Assembly: GCA_022605405.1 (NCBI GenBank)
Contig: JABYQQ010000018.1
Coordinates: 930,001-994,000, forward strand
Direction of reading: 5' to 3'
Length of the DNA: 64,000 nucleotides
Source: Earliella scabrosa
Taxonomy: Eukaryota; Basidiomycota; Agaricomycetes; Polyporales; Polyporaceae
The notes beneath the pieces are model-generated. The model did not search any database. It was not told the origin of the DNA and was given only the letters and a program-made list of their open reading frames with translations. The translations under genes were made by a program, and so were the position numbers. Each line of letters opens with the position of its first letter. The first letter of the stretch is position 1. This document shows positions 11,930 through 22,888 of the stretch, one piece after another.

Positions 11930-12124
11930 TAGCTTTCTCTGCGCCCTCTCCGCCGCTGCGGTGAATCTCCACCCAGGTTGTGCAGGATCAGTGCTCTTCT
12001 CTTTTTCGAGGAGATACTGGCCGTCTTCCCAACAAGCAACATTCCTAGTAGGTGTGTGTGACGATCGTCGGGATGGAGACCGTATCTATGTGCGAGCTGG
12101 GTCTTTCGTACGGGATGGGGCCAT
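11930..12124 (-). pseudogene. Decayed 5' copy of the gene at 12636-13415
   Basis: The minus-strand translation from ATG 12124 starts MAPSRTKDPART, meets a TAG, then continues in the same frame as WEDGQYLLEKEKSTDPAQPG and WRFTAAAERAQ. This matches the first exon of the neighbouring gene (WEDGQYLLEQEKSTDPAQPG). After about position 11930 the similarity ends: no donor equivalent to the paralog's GTATGT is seen and no second exon was found. It is a truncated duplicate with an in-frame stop. The flanking nucleotides also align with the functional copy, so the duplication included the start region. Confidence 0.75.
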
Positions 12125-12635
12125 GGTTGGAGCAGAGAGAGAATGAACAGCCGCGTTTTGGTTGGACGCGTGGTTTGAGCATGCGGCAGTCGGTCCGGGA
12201 AGCCGCTCTCCCCCAGACGCTGGCGTCCCAGTAAGTACTTAAGCCGTGAGTGTCTCTCTCACTGACATTCTATCGGATGCTACATTCATGGTACGACTAG
12301 GAGCAGATTTTTGTTTCAAAGTCTTCAGAAACATGACGAGCTCACTGATGCAAGTTGTACCTCGCCAGTGATAGATCATAGGGTTCGTTACCATCACGTT
12401 CCTATGGGTCTCTAAGTGAACATATACTTCCAAACTATCCTGTCAACGCCGACGATTATGGGTGGGTGGACCTAATGAGTGTCGTAAACGGTAGTAGCAA
12501 TTAGCTCGAGCACGGCACCACGCAACATACAAGACCTACGTTGTATGGGTTCAGTGAGCATTGGCTGAGCAGGTCGACGTCAATCTTGGCTCGTGAACAC
12601 GCCCTGCGCCGTGTTCAATGTGAGTAATGAGCAGA
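12125..12635. other. Intergenic, nothing recognised
   Basis: This stretch lies between the decayed copy and the 3' end of the functional gene. It has no coherent open frame, RNA gene or repeat that I can support. Confidence 0.5.
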
Positions 12636-13415
12636 TTATTCATTGTAGAGCGTGCGCACTACGTCACTGTCCCAAGACCACCACCACCGCAGCTTAGTCG
12701 GCTGCTCTTCGTTCATGGCCTCATTCAGGACTGCGACCGCATTTTCAATCATTCCAAGCGCGTCGAGAGGCTCGTATCGCTCCTCGATGTTGTAGTTTGT
12801 CCACATGACAAGCATACACGGGTATTCGAGCGACAGCGGTCTTCCAATCGAAAGCTGAACACCAGTCAGAGACGTGAGCTTTGTGAGTACAAGGATATTG
12901 GCGATGCTCTCCAGCCCGGTCATGAGGTCTTCGTTGCGGTAGTGCTTGTCAGCAAGGTTTGCGAAGTTGAACTCCTCGTCGCACTTCAGGGCAGCGCGGA
13001 GATTTTTGGGTGGTTGGAAGGCGAGCGAGTGGCGTCGGGCGTACTCAACCATATAGTTCTCCTTAAATGGCCAGCCGTAGTATAGCAGAGGAGGGTTAGA
13101 GCCGCTACTGGCTAGAAGGCGGGGAGGGATGGTCTTGCGAGGTGGCCTATTCCTAATGAGTCTCTCCCACTTCTGCGGACATTTCAACAACCCATATACG
13201 AGGTGATGGATCGGAAGTGAACATACCTTTTGTTGCGCTTCTTCGGCTGCCGTCGTGAACTTCCACCCCGGTTGTGCTGGATCTGTGCTCTTCTCTTGTT
13301 CGAGAAGGTACTGGCCGTCCTCCCAATGGGCGGGATTCTTCGCTGTGTGCGACCGTCCTGTTTTCGGTTGTCGAGACGTACGGGAGCTGTGTTTTGACGA
13401 GCGAGTTGGAGCCAT
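12636..13415 (-). CDS. Hypothetical protein, 241 aa
   Basis: Exons on the minus strand are 13415-13227 and 13172-12636. The 54-bp intron (GTATGT..CCGCAG) is a multiple of three, so the unspliced frame is also open. Splicing is favoured because the intron translation is unlike the rest and the junction QQK|KWERL reads smoothly. The N-terminus is basic and Ser/Arg-rich (MAPTRSSKHSSRTSRQPKTG) with no signal peptide. A Trp/Tyr-rich globular body follows (YYGWPFKENYMVEYARRH, LRWWWSWDSDVV). The protein ends TLYNE. I recognise no domain. A decayed copy of its first exon lies 1.3 kb away. Its last exon resembles the family Y genes nearby only in general composition, so I keep it separate. Confidence 0.65.
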   Translation of the reverse strand: MAPTRSSKHSSRTSRQPKTGRSHTAKNPAHWEDGQYLLEQEKSTDPAQPGWKFTTAAEEAQQKVCSLPIHHLVYGLLKCPQKWERLIRNRPPRKTIPPRLLASSGSNPPLLYYGWPFKENYMVEYARRHSLAFQPPKNLRAALKCDEEFNFANLADKHYRNEDLMTGLESIANILVLTKLTSLTGVQLSIGRPLSLEYPCMLVMWTNYNIEERYEPLDALGMIENAVAVLNEAMNEEQPTKLRWWWSWDSDVVRTLYNE

Positions 13416-14116
13416 GGGTACTGTACTGCGCAGAGAGAGGGATGGAGGATGAGTCGCTTGAATGTGGAGTTACTGTGGTTGGCTGAAGATGAGTTGGTTT
13501 GATGCGAACCGGCCCGGAGCGCTCATGTTAGTGAGCATCGGCGATGGCGGGCCGAACTCCAAGTCGGAGTCAAGGGGACACCAGGAGTCTGCAGATCTGT
13601 CGTCGTAACAAGACATCGATGGGGCCCTGAGGGAAACAACTACACCTATCCACTCAATTTAACAGGTCATACTTAGTGACTTCCAAACCAGTAGTTGGAT
13701 CTGGTTACATGGCACGAGAACAGCGTGGGTATGGCATGGCACAAACGATAGAATTGCAGTCTTGCATTTCAGTCATTCCACGCTAATTACTCATAAGCTC
13801 TACAATTGCAACGGTTATTCATGAGTGCGGCGCAAGACTAGGACTTCAGAGCTTCTCATATGTCCCAAATAGTACGTCCAAAGGCCCCAAACGTCCTACC
13901 GCGGTGTGTGTGGTCCACAGGACGGGGATAGCTCCAATGGAGAGGCGTTCGACCACGAGTATCTTCATTTACAATCAGTGCGCACTGTCGACCATGTCTT
14001 ACAGAGGCTCGCTCCAAGGAGAGGGCTACAGTAATTTCTGTCTCACCCGTATACTAACGGACACAGATCCAACGTCAAGCTACATATACATGTCCTCGTT
14101 CACATGCAGAGCTGGA
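13416..14116. other. Intergenic, nothing recognised
   Basis: Upstream flank of the hypothetical gene at 12636-13415 and 3' flank of the family Y gene. The ORF at 13904-14350 on the plus strand is the shadow of the family Y 3' exon. Confidence 0.5.
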
Positions 14117-14866
14117 CTAGAAGCGGAGCTCCATCTCAGGAAAGTAGAACACATAACCAGTGTGCACATCAGGCAGCGTCCTGCGGATAGCGACCACCAT
14201 CATCGCGTTCTTCGTCGGGTGCTGCCTCCACGCGTTCCAAACGGGATCATTCTTGCCGTTCCCCCAATGCGTGGGCGGGAGACGGTCCTAACGTACAGCT
14301 CTCGAGTCAGCGAAGGGAGGACTAGGACTAGAGGACGGCAAAGGTCGTAACGCACAAGAGTTCGTTTAAACCATATTTGTTGCATGGGCAGCAGCTTCGT
14401 GACGAAGTCGCGGATCGAGGTACATCCTATCGTTGTCGCATAAGCGTGGTCTTGAGCTTCGCCTGGGAACTGAGAATAACGCACAGACTCAAAATCAATT
14501 GAGATAATCCCGATTGATCAAAGAAGACACTCACGTAGCACCGGTCGAGATCCAGTGGGCCCGCCAGTACAAGCTCCTGAAATTCGCAGTTCCATAAGTC
14601 ATCCCAATAGTGAGTGAACGAATTGATCATGTTGCTCTTCTTCTGCGGGTCGAGTTCGGGCCAGTCCCAAAGCGCGAATCCGGCGGCGCCGCTTCCATCC
14701 TTGAGCGGCAATATCCAGTCGGGGTCGACATTTGACGGCAATGGAACCGACACAACGTCTGTCTTCCGCCGTAAGGCCAGAGTGAGCGCATACAGGTTGT
14801 TGCAGAGGGGAAGCATGTTGCGATGATGGGTCTTGAGAGGGGCGTTGAGGGATTCCAGAGGATCAG
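14117..14866 (-). CDS. Family Y protein, member 1 (5' end unresolved)
   Basis: Minus-strand exons 14866-14535, 14469-14356 and 14287-14117 join in phase 0. The exon starting at 14866 follows a good acceptor (ATTGCAG) and needs an upstream exon contributing one base, which I could not place. The first in-frame ATG is 14816, giving at least 188 aa. The family signature is present: VSVPLPSNVDPDWILPLK near the front, and a C-terminal NAMMVVAIRR and YFPEMELRF stop. The same layout occurs in the genes at 17402-18554 and 38746-39738. There is no signal peptide or membrane segment in the visible part, and no known domain was recognised. Candidate first exons upstream (for example the frame at 15604-15810 ending at a GTAAGT donor) were not convincing. 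Confidence 0.65.
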
Positions 14867-16200
14867 CTGCAATATATACTTGAAGATGGATGTAATGTGG
14901 TCGATTGATTTGACGGTATGACAATGGGAAAGCAGCCAGGGAGGTCAAAGCTGGACAATCCGTGGTCCGTGAAATTGACACCCAATCCATCCTCCCATCG
15001 ATGCGCACGATGAAGCGAAATAGCTGTCGTCCACAACGAGATACAAAGAAGAACATGGGTGAGGATGTCAAGCGATGCGATATGTGCGCAGTTCTCGATG
15101 TGCCACGGGTTCCTATCATAGCAATGAGATTTTTCAGTTGCCGCAATATCAAGTAAGACATGACCTCAGACGCATAATTACGAAGCGAGAACCAAATGGC
15201 GAGCACGACCGGGAGGCAATGGCGAAATCAACGCAGCTAAATCGCAAGGCCCGAGAGATCACGTATCTGAATTCTGAGCCACTTGTGTCAGCGCAATGAC
15301 CGCTGACTGTGGCCTATGTCACAGTATCACTACCGTGTCAAAGCAGCGATGTCCGCAATGTTTGAATCGGAGAAGAGACCTTTCCCTGTGTGAGTGGTCC
15401 CTAGACAAGCGGGGCGCACATAAGTACTATGACATCAGTTCTCTGTCCGTCAATCATTCTAGTCAGTATAATCTAGGTCAAAACAATGACACCACTCGCC
15501 TGCGCATATCGATCGACTGTCGCAGCTTGAGCATAATTCACCTTGAGGCCTCGAAGGGCATTGAGTAGGACGATTGGTTTGATGCACTGGACTCAGAGGT
15601 TACTTACTTTCGCCAACGAACATATGGATGCGTATGACTGACCATGAACTTGAACATCTGAGGCATCGAACAGATGTGGACGGGCTCATCTTGAGGTTTG
15701 CCACCGTGTGGCGGCCGATTCGGAGAGGAGCTGAGGGGAACATCCGAGCCCGCCGGCAACTGCCGGCGCCCATTGCGATTGCCGAACCGGCACATACATG
15801 TCGTTGACATCTATATGGTGCATTCATGGGAGCGAAGGGAGAGTTTGACCTCCTCCTAGCTCAGTAGAACACACTACTTCCCCTGGTACGTCTACAGTCC
15901 TAGGCCTCGTATGCTATGGTATACTCGTTCATGTGTCACCCTCCTTGAGAACCCACTAAATGGCCGCGACACCGGATTGGACTCAGAGAGGGTTGAGCTT
16001 ACATCCCCACTCGAGAAGATTTACTTCCCTTGCCAGTCGAAGACGCGGAGGTAATTGACTACCATTGCTGTTTCTGCCACGATGGATCGTGCGACGCGGG
16101 GATGCTGCGGTAACGACGCTAAAACGACCCCACATCGTGCATCCGCTAACTATCGTCGCTGTGCGCGGGACTCGACCGACAATTCTTCGTCCTCTCCACC
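14867..16200. other. Intergenic, possible unplaced exon
   Basis: It should hold the missing 5' exon of the family Y gene. The minus-strand frame at 15810-15604 (about 67 codons with a GTAAGT donor) is a candidate but cannot be joined in frame with confidence. A long minus-strand frame over 15206-14867 reads through intron-like sequence and looks non-coding. Confidence 0.4.
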
Positions 16201-17202
16201 ATGGCTGGTCTCACACGAGTTGTCCCTTATCCTCTCTACTATGACCCTGCTCATGGCGACCTTGTCATCCGCACCTCCGACAGCGTTGAGTTCCATGTCG
16301 AACAACGGCGGATCGCCGACCTCTCCCCAGTCTTCGCCGCCATGTCTTCCCTCCCACAGCCATCATCCGACTCCAGCACAACGATAGAGAAGCCCTTCGT
16401 CGATGTATCGGAGACAAGCAGAGTCTGGGAGAAGCTACTCCCGATCTGCCACCTTGCCCAAGATCCTCCCCTGACGCTTGAAGACATCAAGCATTTGTTA
16501 GAGGCGGTGCGCAAGTACTGCATGCCTCCGGGAATCGCTAGCAAGCTGCGCGCGGCTCTCTTCGAGCCGGCTCTTTTCGAGGAGAAACCGTTCGCCGTCT
16601 ATGCGCTCGCATGCGCCGGAGGCTTCGCAGACCTCGCCCGTCTCGCCGCAAAGCGCACTCTCCGACTCTCCATCTACCCCGAACCCGCGACGGAGTACTC
16701 CAGCATCGGGGCAGATGCTCTTTACCGCCTCTTCGACTACCGCAAACAGTGCGGTATCCTGGCTCGATCCGTCGTCATTGGCCCCTCCGACAGCACCCTC
16801 CCGGCGTGGATGTACTCGGACGTTGCATCGCGGCTCGCCGCCTGCGACCGCAGATGTGCGCTGCCGACCGTCACTATCGTGGGCGCCAGAAACGTTCTCG
16901 TCCCTGAGTGTTGGATGCTCTACCTTAAGACCCTCGGGGACGCGCTCCAACTCCGGCCGGATAGTCGACTCCCTTGCGACCCGGCGATGCTGCAGCCCGT
17001 GTCGGACTCGTTGCTCGGATGTACTACCTGCCAAAGCCGTTTCTACGGGAATGCGGTAGCAGCCTCGGAGATGATCGCGGGAGAGATTGAGCGTACCATA
17101 GCTATGGTGAGCGTCGATGTGTTTTGGACAGTCATCTGATCGAACTTCATGTCGATTCTGTGTTTCTTGTCTTGCCAGGTCGAATGTGCGGTTGTCGCAT
17201 GA
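16201..17202 (+). CDS. BTB/POZ domain protein A
   Basis: Exons 16201-17106 and 17179-17202 give 309 aa. The BTB core starts at about residue 19 with GDLVIRTSDSVEFHVEQRRI. Family segments follow: a VDVSETSRVWEKLLPICH stretch, a KYCMP helix, an FAVYALACAGGFADLARLAA stretch and a DYRKQC motif. A C-terminal cysteine pair (CTTCQ) is shared with paralog B as DCHRC. The final exon is only eight codons (VECAVVA, stop). The same tiny terminal exon with an identical split occurs in the BTB gene at 26039, which strongly supports the junction. BTB domains mediate dimerisation and Cullin-3 or transcriptional-complex contacts, but the partner here is unknown. This family is greatly expanded in Agaricomycetes. 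Confidence 0.85.
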
Positions 17203-17401
17203 CTGCAGGACGGGATTAGCTGGATCGCCATATCCCTCGAGCCCCCGCAGTATGACTTTCCACTCAATCTCGCCTTAGCAATAACTGACGTGGGGACGTG
17301 ACAGAATTCGCGCGAAGAGACGCATTTCGCCCGACTTTGTCTTCGCATGTCTGCAAGCACCAGCGACTGAGTAGCATACTCCAGATGCTGCTATCTATAC
17401 T

Positions 17402-18554
17402 CTATCTCTGTAATACGCGCGCCTCGATCTCGGGAATCCATCGCACTTGCGTCTTGCCACCGCCTGCCCGTCGGATTGCCACAACGAACAACACGTTGTA
17501 CGGCGGGATTTCGTTCTGCCGCTGGATCTCCGGAGAGTCGTCCGCCGCCTGAAGGCGACAAGTGTTTCGGTGAGCGGAAACCTCCTCGACGGTTAGGGCA
17601 GACGACGTACCATCTTTGATAGAGTCTGATAGTACCGGTATTGCTCGCGAAAGACGTGAGTCGCCAGATGCCCGAGTGTAAAGCCCTCGCTAGGCTTCTT
17701 CCTCGTCACCTTCGAGCGTGCAGCCGCCGGGTCGGCAGTGAGCTACGGAACCGTCGTCGTAAGCACCCAGAGCCTCATGCAATATCCCAAACGAAGACGT
17801 ACCAAACCAGGGTGGTACACGATCTCGCCCGTCGGGATGCACGTGTCCAGCACTTTGTGCGCCCCTTCCATGCAGTGCACGAGGTGCTCGTTGGGCGTGT
17901 TGAACTTGTCCGCGATCCCTTCGGCGAGAGAAAGCTGGATGCCGGGTCCGGTCTGAGCGTTGGCAAGCTTAAGCGGGATGCTGAAGTCGGGGTCGACATC
18001 GTCCGGGAGAGGGAAACGGAAGACGTCGTAGGTGCCTCGTCCGTTGGTGCTCAGCAGCCTTGAGTGCTTGACGCCCTTCGTCGTCTTCCACCTCTGAGCT
18101 AGACCAGCTAGAACAGAGGACGAACTTGGTCCGGCGGACCGATGTATGATGGGTTTGGACGGGAGCACCACGGTGGTTTGGAGCGCCCTCGTGCCCGCTG
18201 GAATGGCATGGTTAGGGAACATGCTGGAGAGCCTGGATGAGTGTACGCACTGGATGCAATCACCGGCACCTTTCGAACGTTGCTCCGTCCTCGCTCCAAT
18301 TCATCGCTGATCTGAAGAGTGGTTTCTATGCGGTCGAGCAGCGCTTTTGCGCTTGAGGTCGAGGTCTCCTCTGCGTTATGCCGTCATGAATCGCTGAGAG
18401 ATGCCAAACACCGTCGTGCATAGACGTACCAGAAGGAGGCGGGCGACTCTTGGATTTGCTTCGACCTGGTTAGATGCACGTCAATGGTCAGATTCAATTA
18501 GTAGGGATGGCGATGAGGGTGAGACCACGCACCGAACCACTTAGCAGGCGCCAT
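17402..18554 (-). CDS. Family Y protein, member 2 (complete)
   Basis: Six exons on the minus strand (18554-18533, 18465-18430, 18370-18251, 18197-17803, 17742-17611, 17548-17402) give 283 aa, and every junction keeps frame. The N-terminus is basic and Ser/Pro-rich (MAPAKWF, then RSKSKSRPPP). A helical segment follows (SSAKALLDRIETTLQISDEL). The signature FRFPLPDDVDPDFSIPLK comes next. The C-terminus is NVLFVVAIRR, then RWIPEIEARVLQR and stop. Two other genes in the window share this order and end motif. I recognise no catalytic motif, signal peptide or membrane span, so it is probably intracellular. Function unknown. The first two exons are very short (22 and 36 bp) and least certain. Confidence 0.72.
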
Positions 18555-18937
18555 TGTCTTGGAGAAGAGGGTTCGATGATATGGACGTTCGAGATATGAA
18601 CGTTGGTGTAAGGTCCGAGGTGTAGAGTTTATATGGCTCGAGACGCTTTGAAGTATGAAAGCCGTGGTGGTCGCTGCACATAATAAGTAGATCAAGGTAA
18701 AGCGTTTCGTGAGCAACCAACGACCACCTCCCGGCGCTTGGTGGGATGTTGCTAGTACCCATTGTCACAGCTTATACTGGTCGCTTTGTCTTGACTTTGA
18801 GAGACATACAAACATTTCCACTATACTATTATCATTGGGAACCTGTCGAGCCGTGCGTGCGGCCACAACCGCCGGTACTCCGTCGCTGCATGCGAAGTAT
18901 GAGAAGACGATAGCTATGGTTTGAGTGAACTCACTTG
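18555..18937. other. Intergenic between divergent/convergent genes, nothing recognised
   Basis: Promoter side of family Y member 2 and 3' flank of lectin A. A short plus-strand frame ends in KTIAMV, recalling the end of BTB protein A, but nothing else aligns. Confidence 0.45.
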
Positions 18938-20271
18938 TTACAAATCAAGCACACGCCACCTGTTCTGCTTGTGCGAAGGGTGGTAAAGCTTTAGCACAAC
19001 CTGCTTCTCGTGAGTAGACTCTCGTCTTTGTATGACTGATTGAAGCCTACGTCTTCCCCCTTCCCGCGGCCTGTCATGACGAATTGGGTACCAGGCCAAA
19101 AGAAGCTTGACAAACGCAAAGTTTAGGAAGAAGCGCATCACAGGAAGCAACGATGTGACATACCTCACTGTCTGTGCGTCCGAATACATCCGCTTGACCT
19201 CCCATGTCACCGGGAATGGGCTCGCGACAACACGCGCCCCTTCACCAATTGGTCCCTCAACGGTGAGATAGAGCGGATCGGTGCTTCTGGAGAGGGTCCA
19301 CATGCTTCGGATTGTGATCCCACTTCCGCTGAGGACATACTCCCACTGCGAGCATCGCGGTCAACTCAAGAACTTATTGAGAGGATCATGACGGGAAAGC
19401 CTACTCTTTGGTTTCGCTCTTTATGCGAGTCGAAGCACTTCACAATTCTATCGTTGTTGGCGGCAACGTCCAGAACGGCACCGCTGTTGACGTTCTGCAG
19501 CAAGTAGGGACCACTACAGATATCGTGTCTGCTCTCAGCCTTGAGGGGCAAATCGACCGGAAGACCATCCACGACGCTCGTCATTGACGATACGCTGGTC
19601 TCGACGATACCTATGGAACATTGGGTGTAGAGCCACATCTGGGCGGTCTCGTTAGGTTTCAAGTGCCATAGGCCGATCTAGATGGACGGGCGGATCAATT
19701 TTGACATGAATTTGACAACGATTCACTCACCGCAGTATTGGGCGCACTCCGTCCTTCGCAAAGGTCGAGGGAGAGGTTCGCATTGGGGAAGGAGATCCTG
19801 CCGTCCGCGCGATAAGGACACCCGATCATGTCAGTCAGTGCGGTGAACCGTGACATGTTCAGCACGTATTCTAACCCCGAACGTACCTCACGCCCTGCTG
19901 TGCTTCCTCCACTTTCCAACTTATGGGTATCGGACCTGCTTCGATAGGCCCTCCTGGCAGAGTGCCAGACTTGGACAGAGAAAGATAGAGAGACCGGCCG
20001 GATCGGGATTGAAGCATGGATTGGATTGCGTAGAGGTCGCCGCCAACTGGCACAAACTTCCACTATAGTGACGGGGATGCAGATAAATTAGCAAGGGTAG
20101 CAGTGGTAGACCATGCATACGAGCGTAATCCGATCTCACCTGCTGATTTGGCAGGCCAGTGAAGGGATTGCCCTTGATTGTGGTCATGTCTTCGAGGGAG
20201 ATCTGGATCGCGGATCCACCCCTGGCGTTCGTCAGAACATAAGCCACTCCTTGCGTGATTGAAGGAGCCAT
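18938..20271 (-). CDS. Ricin-B-like (beta-trefoil) lectin, two domains, copy A
   Basis: Exons on the minus strand are 20271-20140, 20062-19887, 19797-19731, 19677-19405, 19345-19164, 19105-19051 and 19000-18938, giving 315 aa. Two R-type lectin repeats are visible. The first starts YVLTNARGGSAIQISLEDM and reaches the QxW signature PNQQ|W. The second starts GPYLLQNVNSGAVLDVAANN and reaches NQR|WEYV. In both, an intron falls just before the Trp. GARVVASPFPVTWEV and FFWPGTQFVM close the second domain. Such proteins bind carbohydrate in fungi, with no enzymatic domain attached here. There is no signal peptide, as is usual for cytosolic mushroom lectins. Exon 4 lacks the intron found in copy B, either retained or lost. 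An identical tRNA-Leu lies upstream of each copy. Confidence 0.8.
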
Positions 20272-20530
20272 CGAGAGTCGAGGTAGGAGTTGATAGCAAA
20301 GTAGTAGAGCTGCGATTGTGAGGCAAAACTTGAGCTTTGCTTAAGGTTCACATCTACCGCAGCGCCAAACGCATGTTGCCAGCATGTTCCTTGCATGTGC
20401 TTGCCGACCGGCGAGTGGGTGGGCTCTTGTGCGAGCAGCACTAAGGCTATGGGTGACAGCCAAATGAGAGACAGACAAGGTCTCAGGTCGTTTGTAGAAT
20501 GTTAGATATGTGCGCAGGTCACAAAAAGTA

Positions 20531-20610
20531 TGATGAGAGTGGGATTCGAACCCACGCCCTTTCGGACCAGATCCTTAGTCTGGCGCCTTAGACCGCTCGG
20601 CCATCTCACC
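20531..20610 (-). tRNA. tRNA-Leu (anticodon AAG), copy 1
   Basis: The minus-strand sequence folds as a class II tRNA: acceptor GGTGAGA/TCTCATC, D stem GCC/GGC, anticodon stem CCAGA/TCTGG with loop CTAAGGA (AAG anticodon), an extended variable arm, T arm GTGGG-TTCGAAT-CCCAC, and discriminator A. No intron. A TTTTT run just after the 3' end suits Pol III termination. It is identical to the copy at 27354-27433. Confidence 0.95.
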
Positions 20611-20721
20611 ACGTTAATGCAGACTACAAAGTACATAAGGTCAAAGAGAACGTCCCACACGGTCACGCACATCGACGCGTGCTGTCCCCGGTCCCGCCTC
20701 ACTTCAAAGCACAAAGTCAAT

Positions 20722-20749
20722 GTTCAACGTTCAACGTTCAACGTTCAAC
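20722..20749. repeat. 7-bp minisatellite (GTTCAAC)x4
   Basis: Four perfect head-to-tail copies of GTTCAAC occupy the region just upstream of the CDC20 start (about 55-80 bp before the ATG). Confidence 0.9.
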
Positions 20750-20802
20750 CACGAGCCATGAACCACAACCTCTTTCCTCCCTCCTCTAGACTCAACACAT
20801 AG

Positions 20803-22888
20803 ATGGCGTATCCACCGAAAACGCCCACTCGCCATCGCTCGCGGTCCGAGACAAAGACACCTCTGTCTGCCTCTTTCTTCCAGTCGAACAACCTTGCGGA
20901 CGCGTCGAATCCCTTCATCGTGCCCAGCAGACCAGTATCACCAGTGAAGAAGTCAACTGCGTCCTCAGACCCCTTGAAGAAGCAAGCGAGCTCTGGACTG
21001 ATTCGAAAGGGCGGTGTGGAGAGCCGGCCGGACGTAGTCACTCGGGACTACGTTCCGCCTCCGAAGTCGGAGAAACGTTCGCGATCGCAACCCTCGGTGA
21101 GTTCTTCACGCTTGGCCGCGGACTGCTGCGATGGTAGTTTGCACGTCTGGGCGTTCGAATACGTCAAGTCTGCCTTACGGTGTGGTGTCATCGTATGGGA
21201 GCTCTTCGAGCTGTCGTACGCAGCCCGCGGGTAGCACTCACCCTGTCTTCATGACCTCTCAATGCACGTTTGCGTCAAGAGGAGCTACGGGATGGGTAGA
21301 CCGGAGCCTAGTCATGCTGGGAGTACGATGCCTGGCAGTTAGTTGATGGTCAGAGGACCGTCTCTCAGTCATGCAGCCGCAAACTCCATCGGTTGGCCGT
21401 GAGCTGCTTGTGGGCATCCCATATGCTCGATCCGGGCTAATTGCAAATTGCTCTGTGTCTTTGTCGCCGTACGCGCTCCGTTGCCACTCCCTAGCAGGAT
21501 ATAGGCGGGGTGGCACTTGATCATAGCTCCATATCTTGTCGTCTGCTTCCATGGACTCACAACCTTCCCAGCGTGATCACAGAGACCGCTTCATCACCAC
21601 TCGCGACCCGGCTGACGAGGTCGCAGCGACGCTGGACCTCATGTCGCTCAACCCCGAGTCGGCGTCGCCAGGACATACCGCTCGTCTGGCGGCCGCGACG
21701 GGTGTGCCACTGAATCGTCGCATCCTCGCCTACCATGAACCCCCTCCTGCAGCATCGTCCGACCCTCTCATGGCGCAGGCGCGCGAGCTCGTCCGACCTT
21801 TGTACGCACGCGCAGGGTCTGCACCCGCGGGCACCTCGGGGACGACCGGTAGCAAAGACCGTAAGATCGCGACGTTCCCCTATAAGATCCTCGACGCGCC
21901 CGGCATGCAGGACGACTTCTACCTGAACCTCATCTCGTGGAGTTCCCAGAACGTCGTCGCCATCGCGCTCGGGAGCAGTGCGTACATCTGGAAAGCGGAG
22001 ACGGGCGATGTCGTGCTCGTATCCGAGGGCCCGGAAGGCTCGCACATCTCCTCGCTCGACTTTTCCAATGACGGAGGCTTTCTCGGCGTGGGGTACCCGA
22101 ACGGCGCGGTCGAGTTGTGGGACGTCGAGACGCAGACCAAGCTCCGGACGATGGCCGGACATTCCGCGCAGGTCGGCGTGCTGTCGTGGAACAACCATAT
22201 CCTGAGCTCGGGATGCCAGGACGGAAGCATCTGGCATCACGACGTCCGCGTCGCACGGCACAAGGTGCTGGAGCTGATCGGGCATCAAGGCGAGGTGTGC
22301 GGGCTCAAGTGGCGCTCGGACGGGGAGCTGCTCGCGAGTGGTGGGAACGACAACGTGCTGAACATCTGGGATGGGCGCATCGGAGACGTCGGCACGGCGA
22401 GCTCGAGTGCGGGTGCGGCGGCGCGCTGGACAAAGCGCAATCACACGGCGGCGGTGAAGGCTGTTGCGTGGTGCCCGTGGCAGCCGTCTCTGCTCGCCTC
22501 GGGCGGGGGTACAAACGACGCTACGGTCCACATCTGGAACACGACCACGGGTGCGCGTCTGCACTCGCTCGTCACGCCTGCGCAAATATCGTCGATTCAG
22601 TGGTCACCACATCGGAAGGAGTTCATGACGACCCATGGGTTCCCCACAAACGCGATCATGGTCCACAGCTACCCCTCCATGGACAAAGTCGCGGAGATCA
22701 AGGATGCGCACGACTCGCGTGTGCTGTTCAGCGCGCTGTCTCCGAACGGCGAGCTGGTCGTCACCGCGGCTGGAGACGAGAACCTGAAGTTCTGGAAGAT
22801 TTGGGAGGCGCCGAAGGTGAAGAAGAAGGAGGCGAAGGGGTCGTCGCGGATGGGCAGCACGGCTACCGGCATACGGAGCATCCGGTAG
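20803..22888 (+). CDS. CDC20: Cdc20/Slp1/Fizzy, APC/C activator
   Basis: Exons 20803-21096 and 21572-22888 give 536 aa. The second exon carries a C-box (DRFITTR), the family entry segment KILDAPGMQDDFYLNLISWS, seven WD40 repeats (LRTMAGHSAQVG, HHHD-like WHHDVRVARH, GNDNVLNIWD, NHTAAVKAVAWCPWQ, ENLKFW) and a terminal Ile-Arg (IRSIR). The C-box and IR tail are the docking elements by which Cdc20 binds and activates the anaphase-promoting complex, while the propeller binds D-box substrates. The TKLRTMAGH pattern and the N-terminal spacing favour Cdc20/Slp1 over Cdh1. Exon 1 is basic and Ser/Pro-rich. The 475-bp intron is unusually long for this window and could hide a small exon; the phase-0 join is consistent without one. 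Confidence 0.9.

Noticed and set aside
11198..11932. 244-codon plus-strand frame
   Set aside because: No domain. The best intron inside it leads straight to a stop when spliced. Left as a weak ORF, not a gene.
14427..15206. 259-codon minus-strand frame
   Set aside because: Only the part from 14866 to 14535 is coding (family Y exon). The rest reads through an intron-like region and ends past a splice donor.
18847..18924. Short plus-strand frame ending KTIAMV, similar to the end of BTB protein A
   Set aside because: Only five residues match, and nothing upstream or downstream aligns with the BTB family.
21557..22585. 342-codon minus-strand frame
   Set aside because: Antisense shadow of the CDC20 WD40 exon, caused by high GC3.
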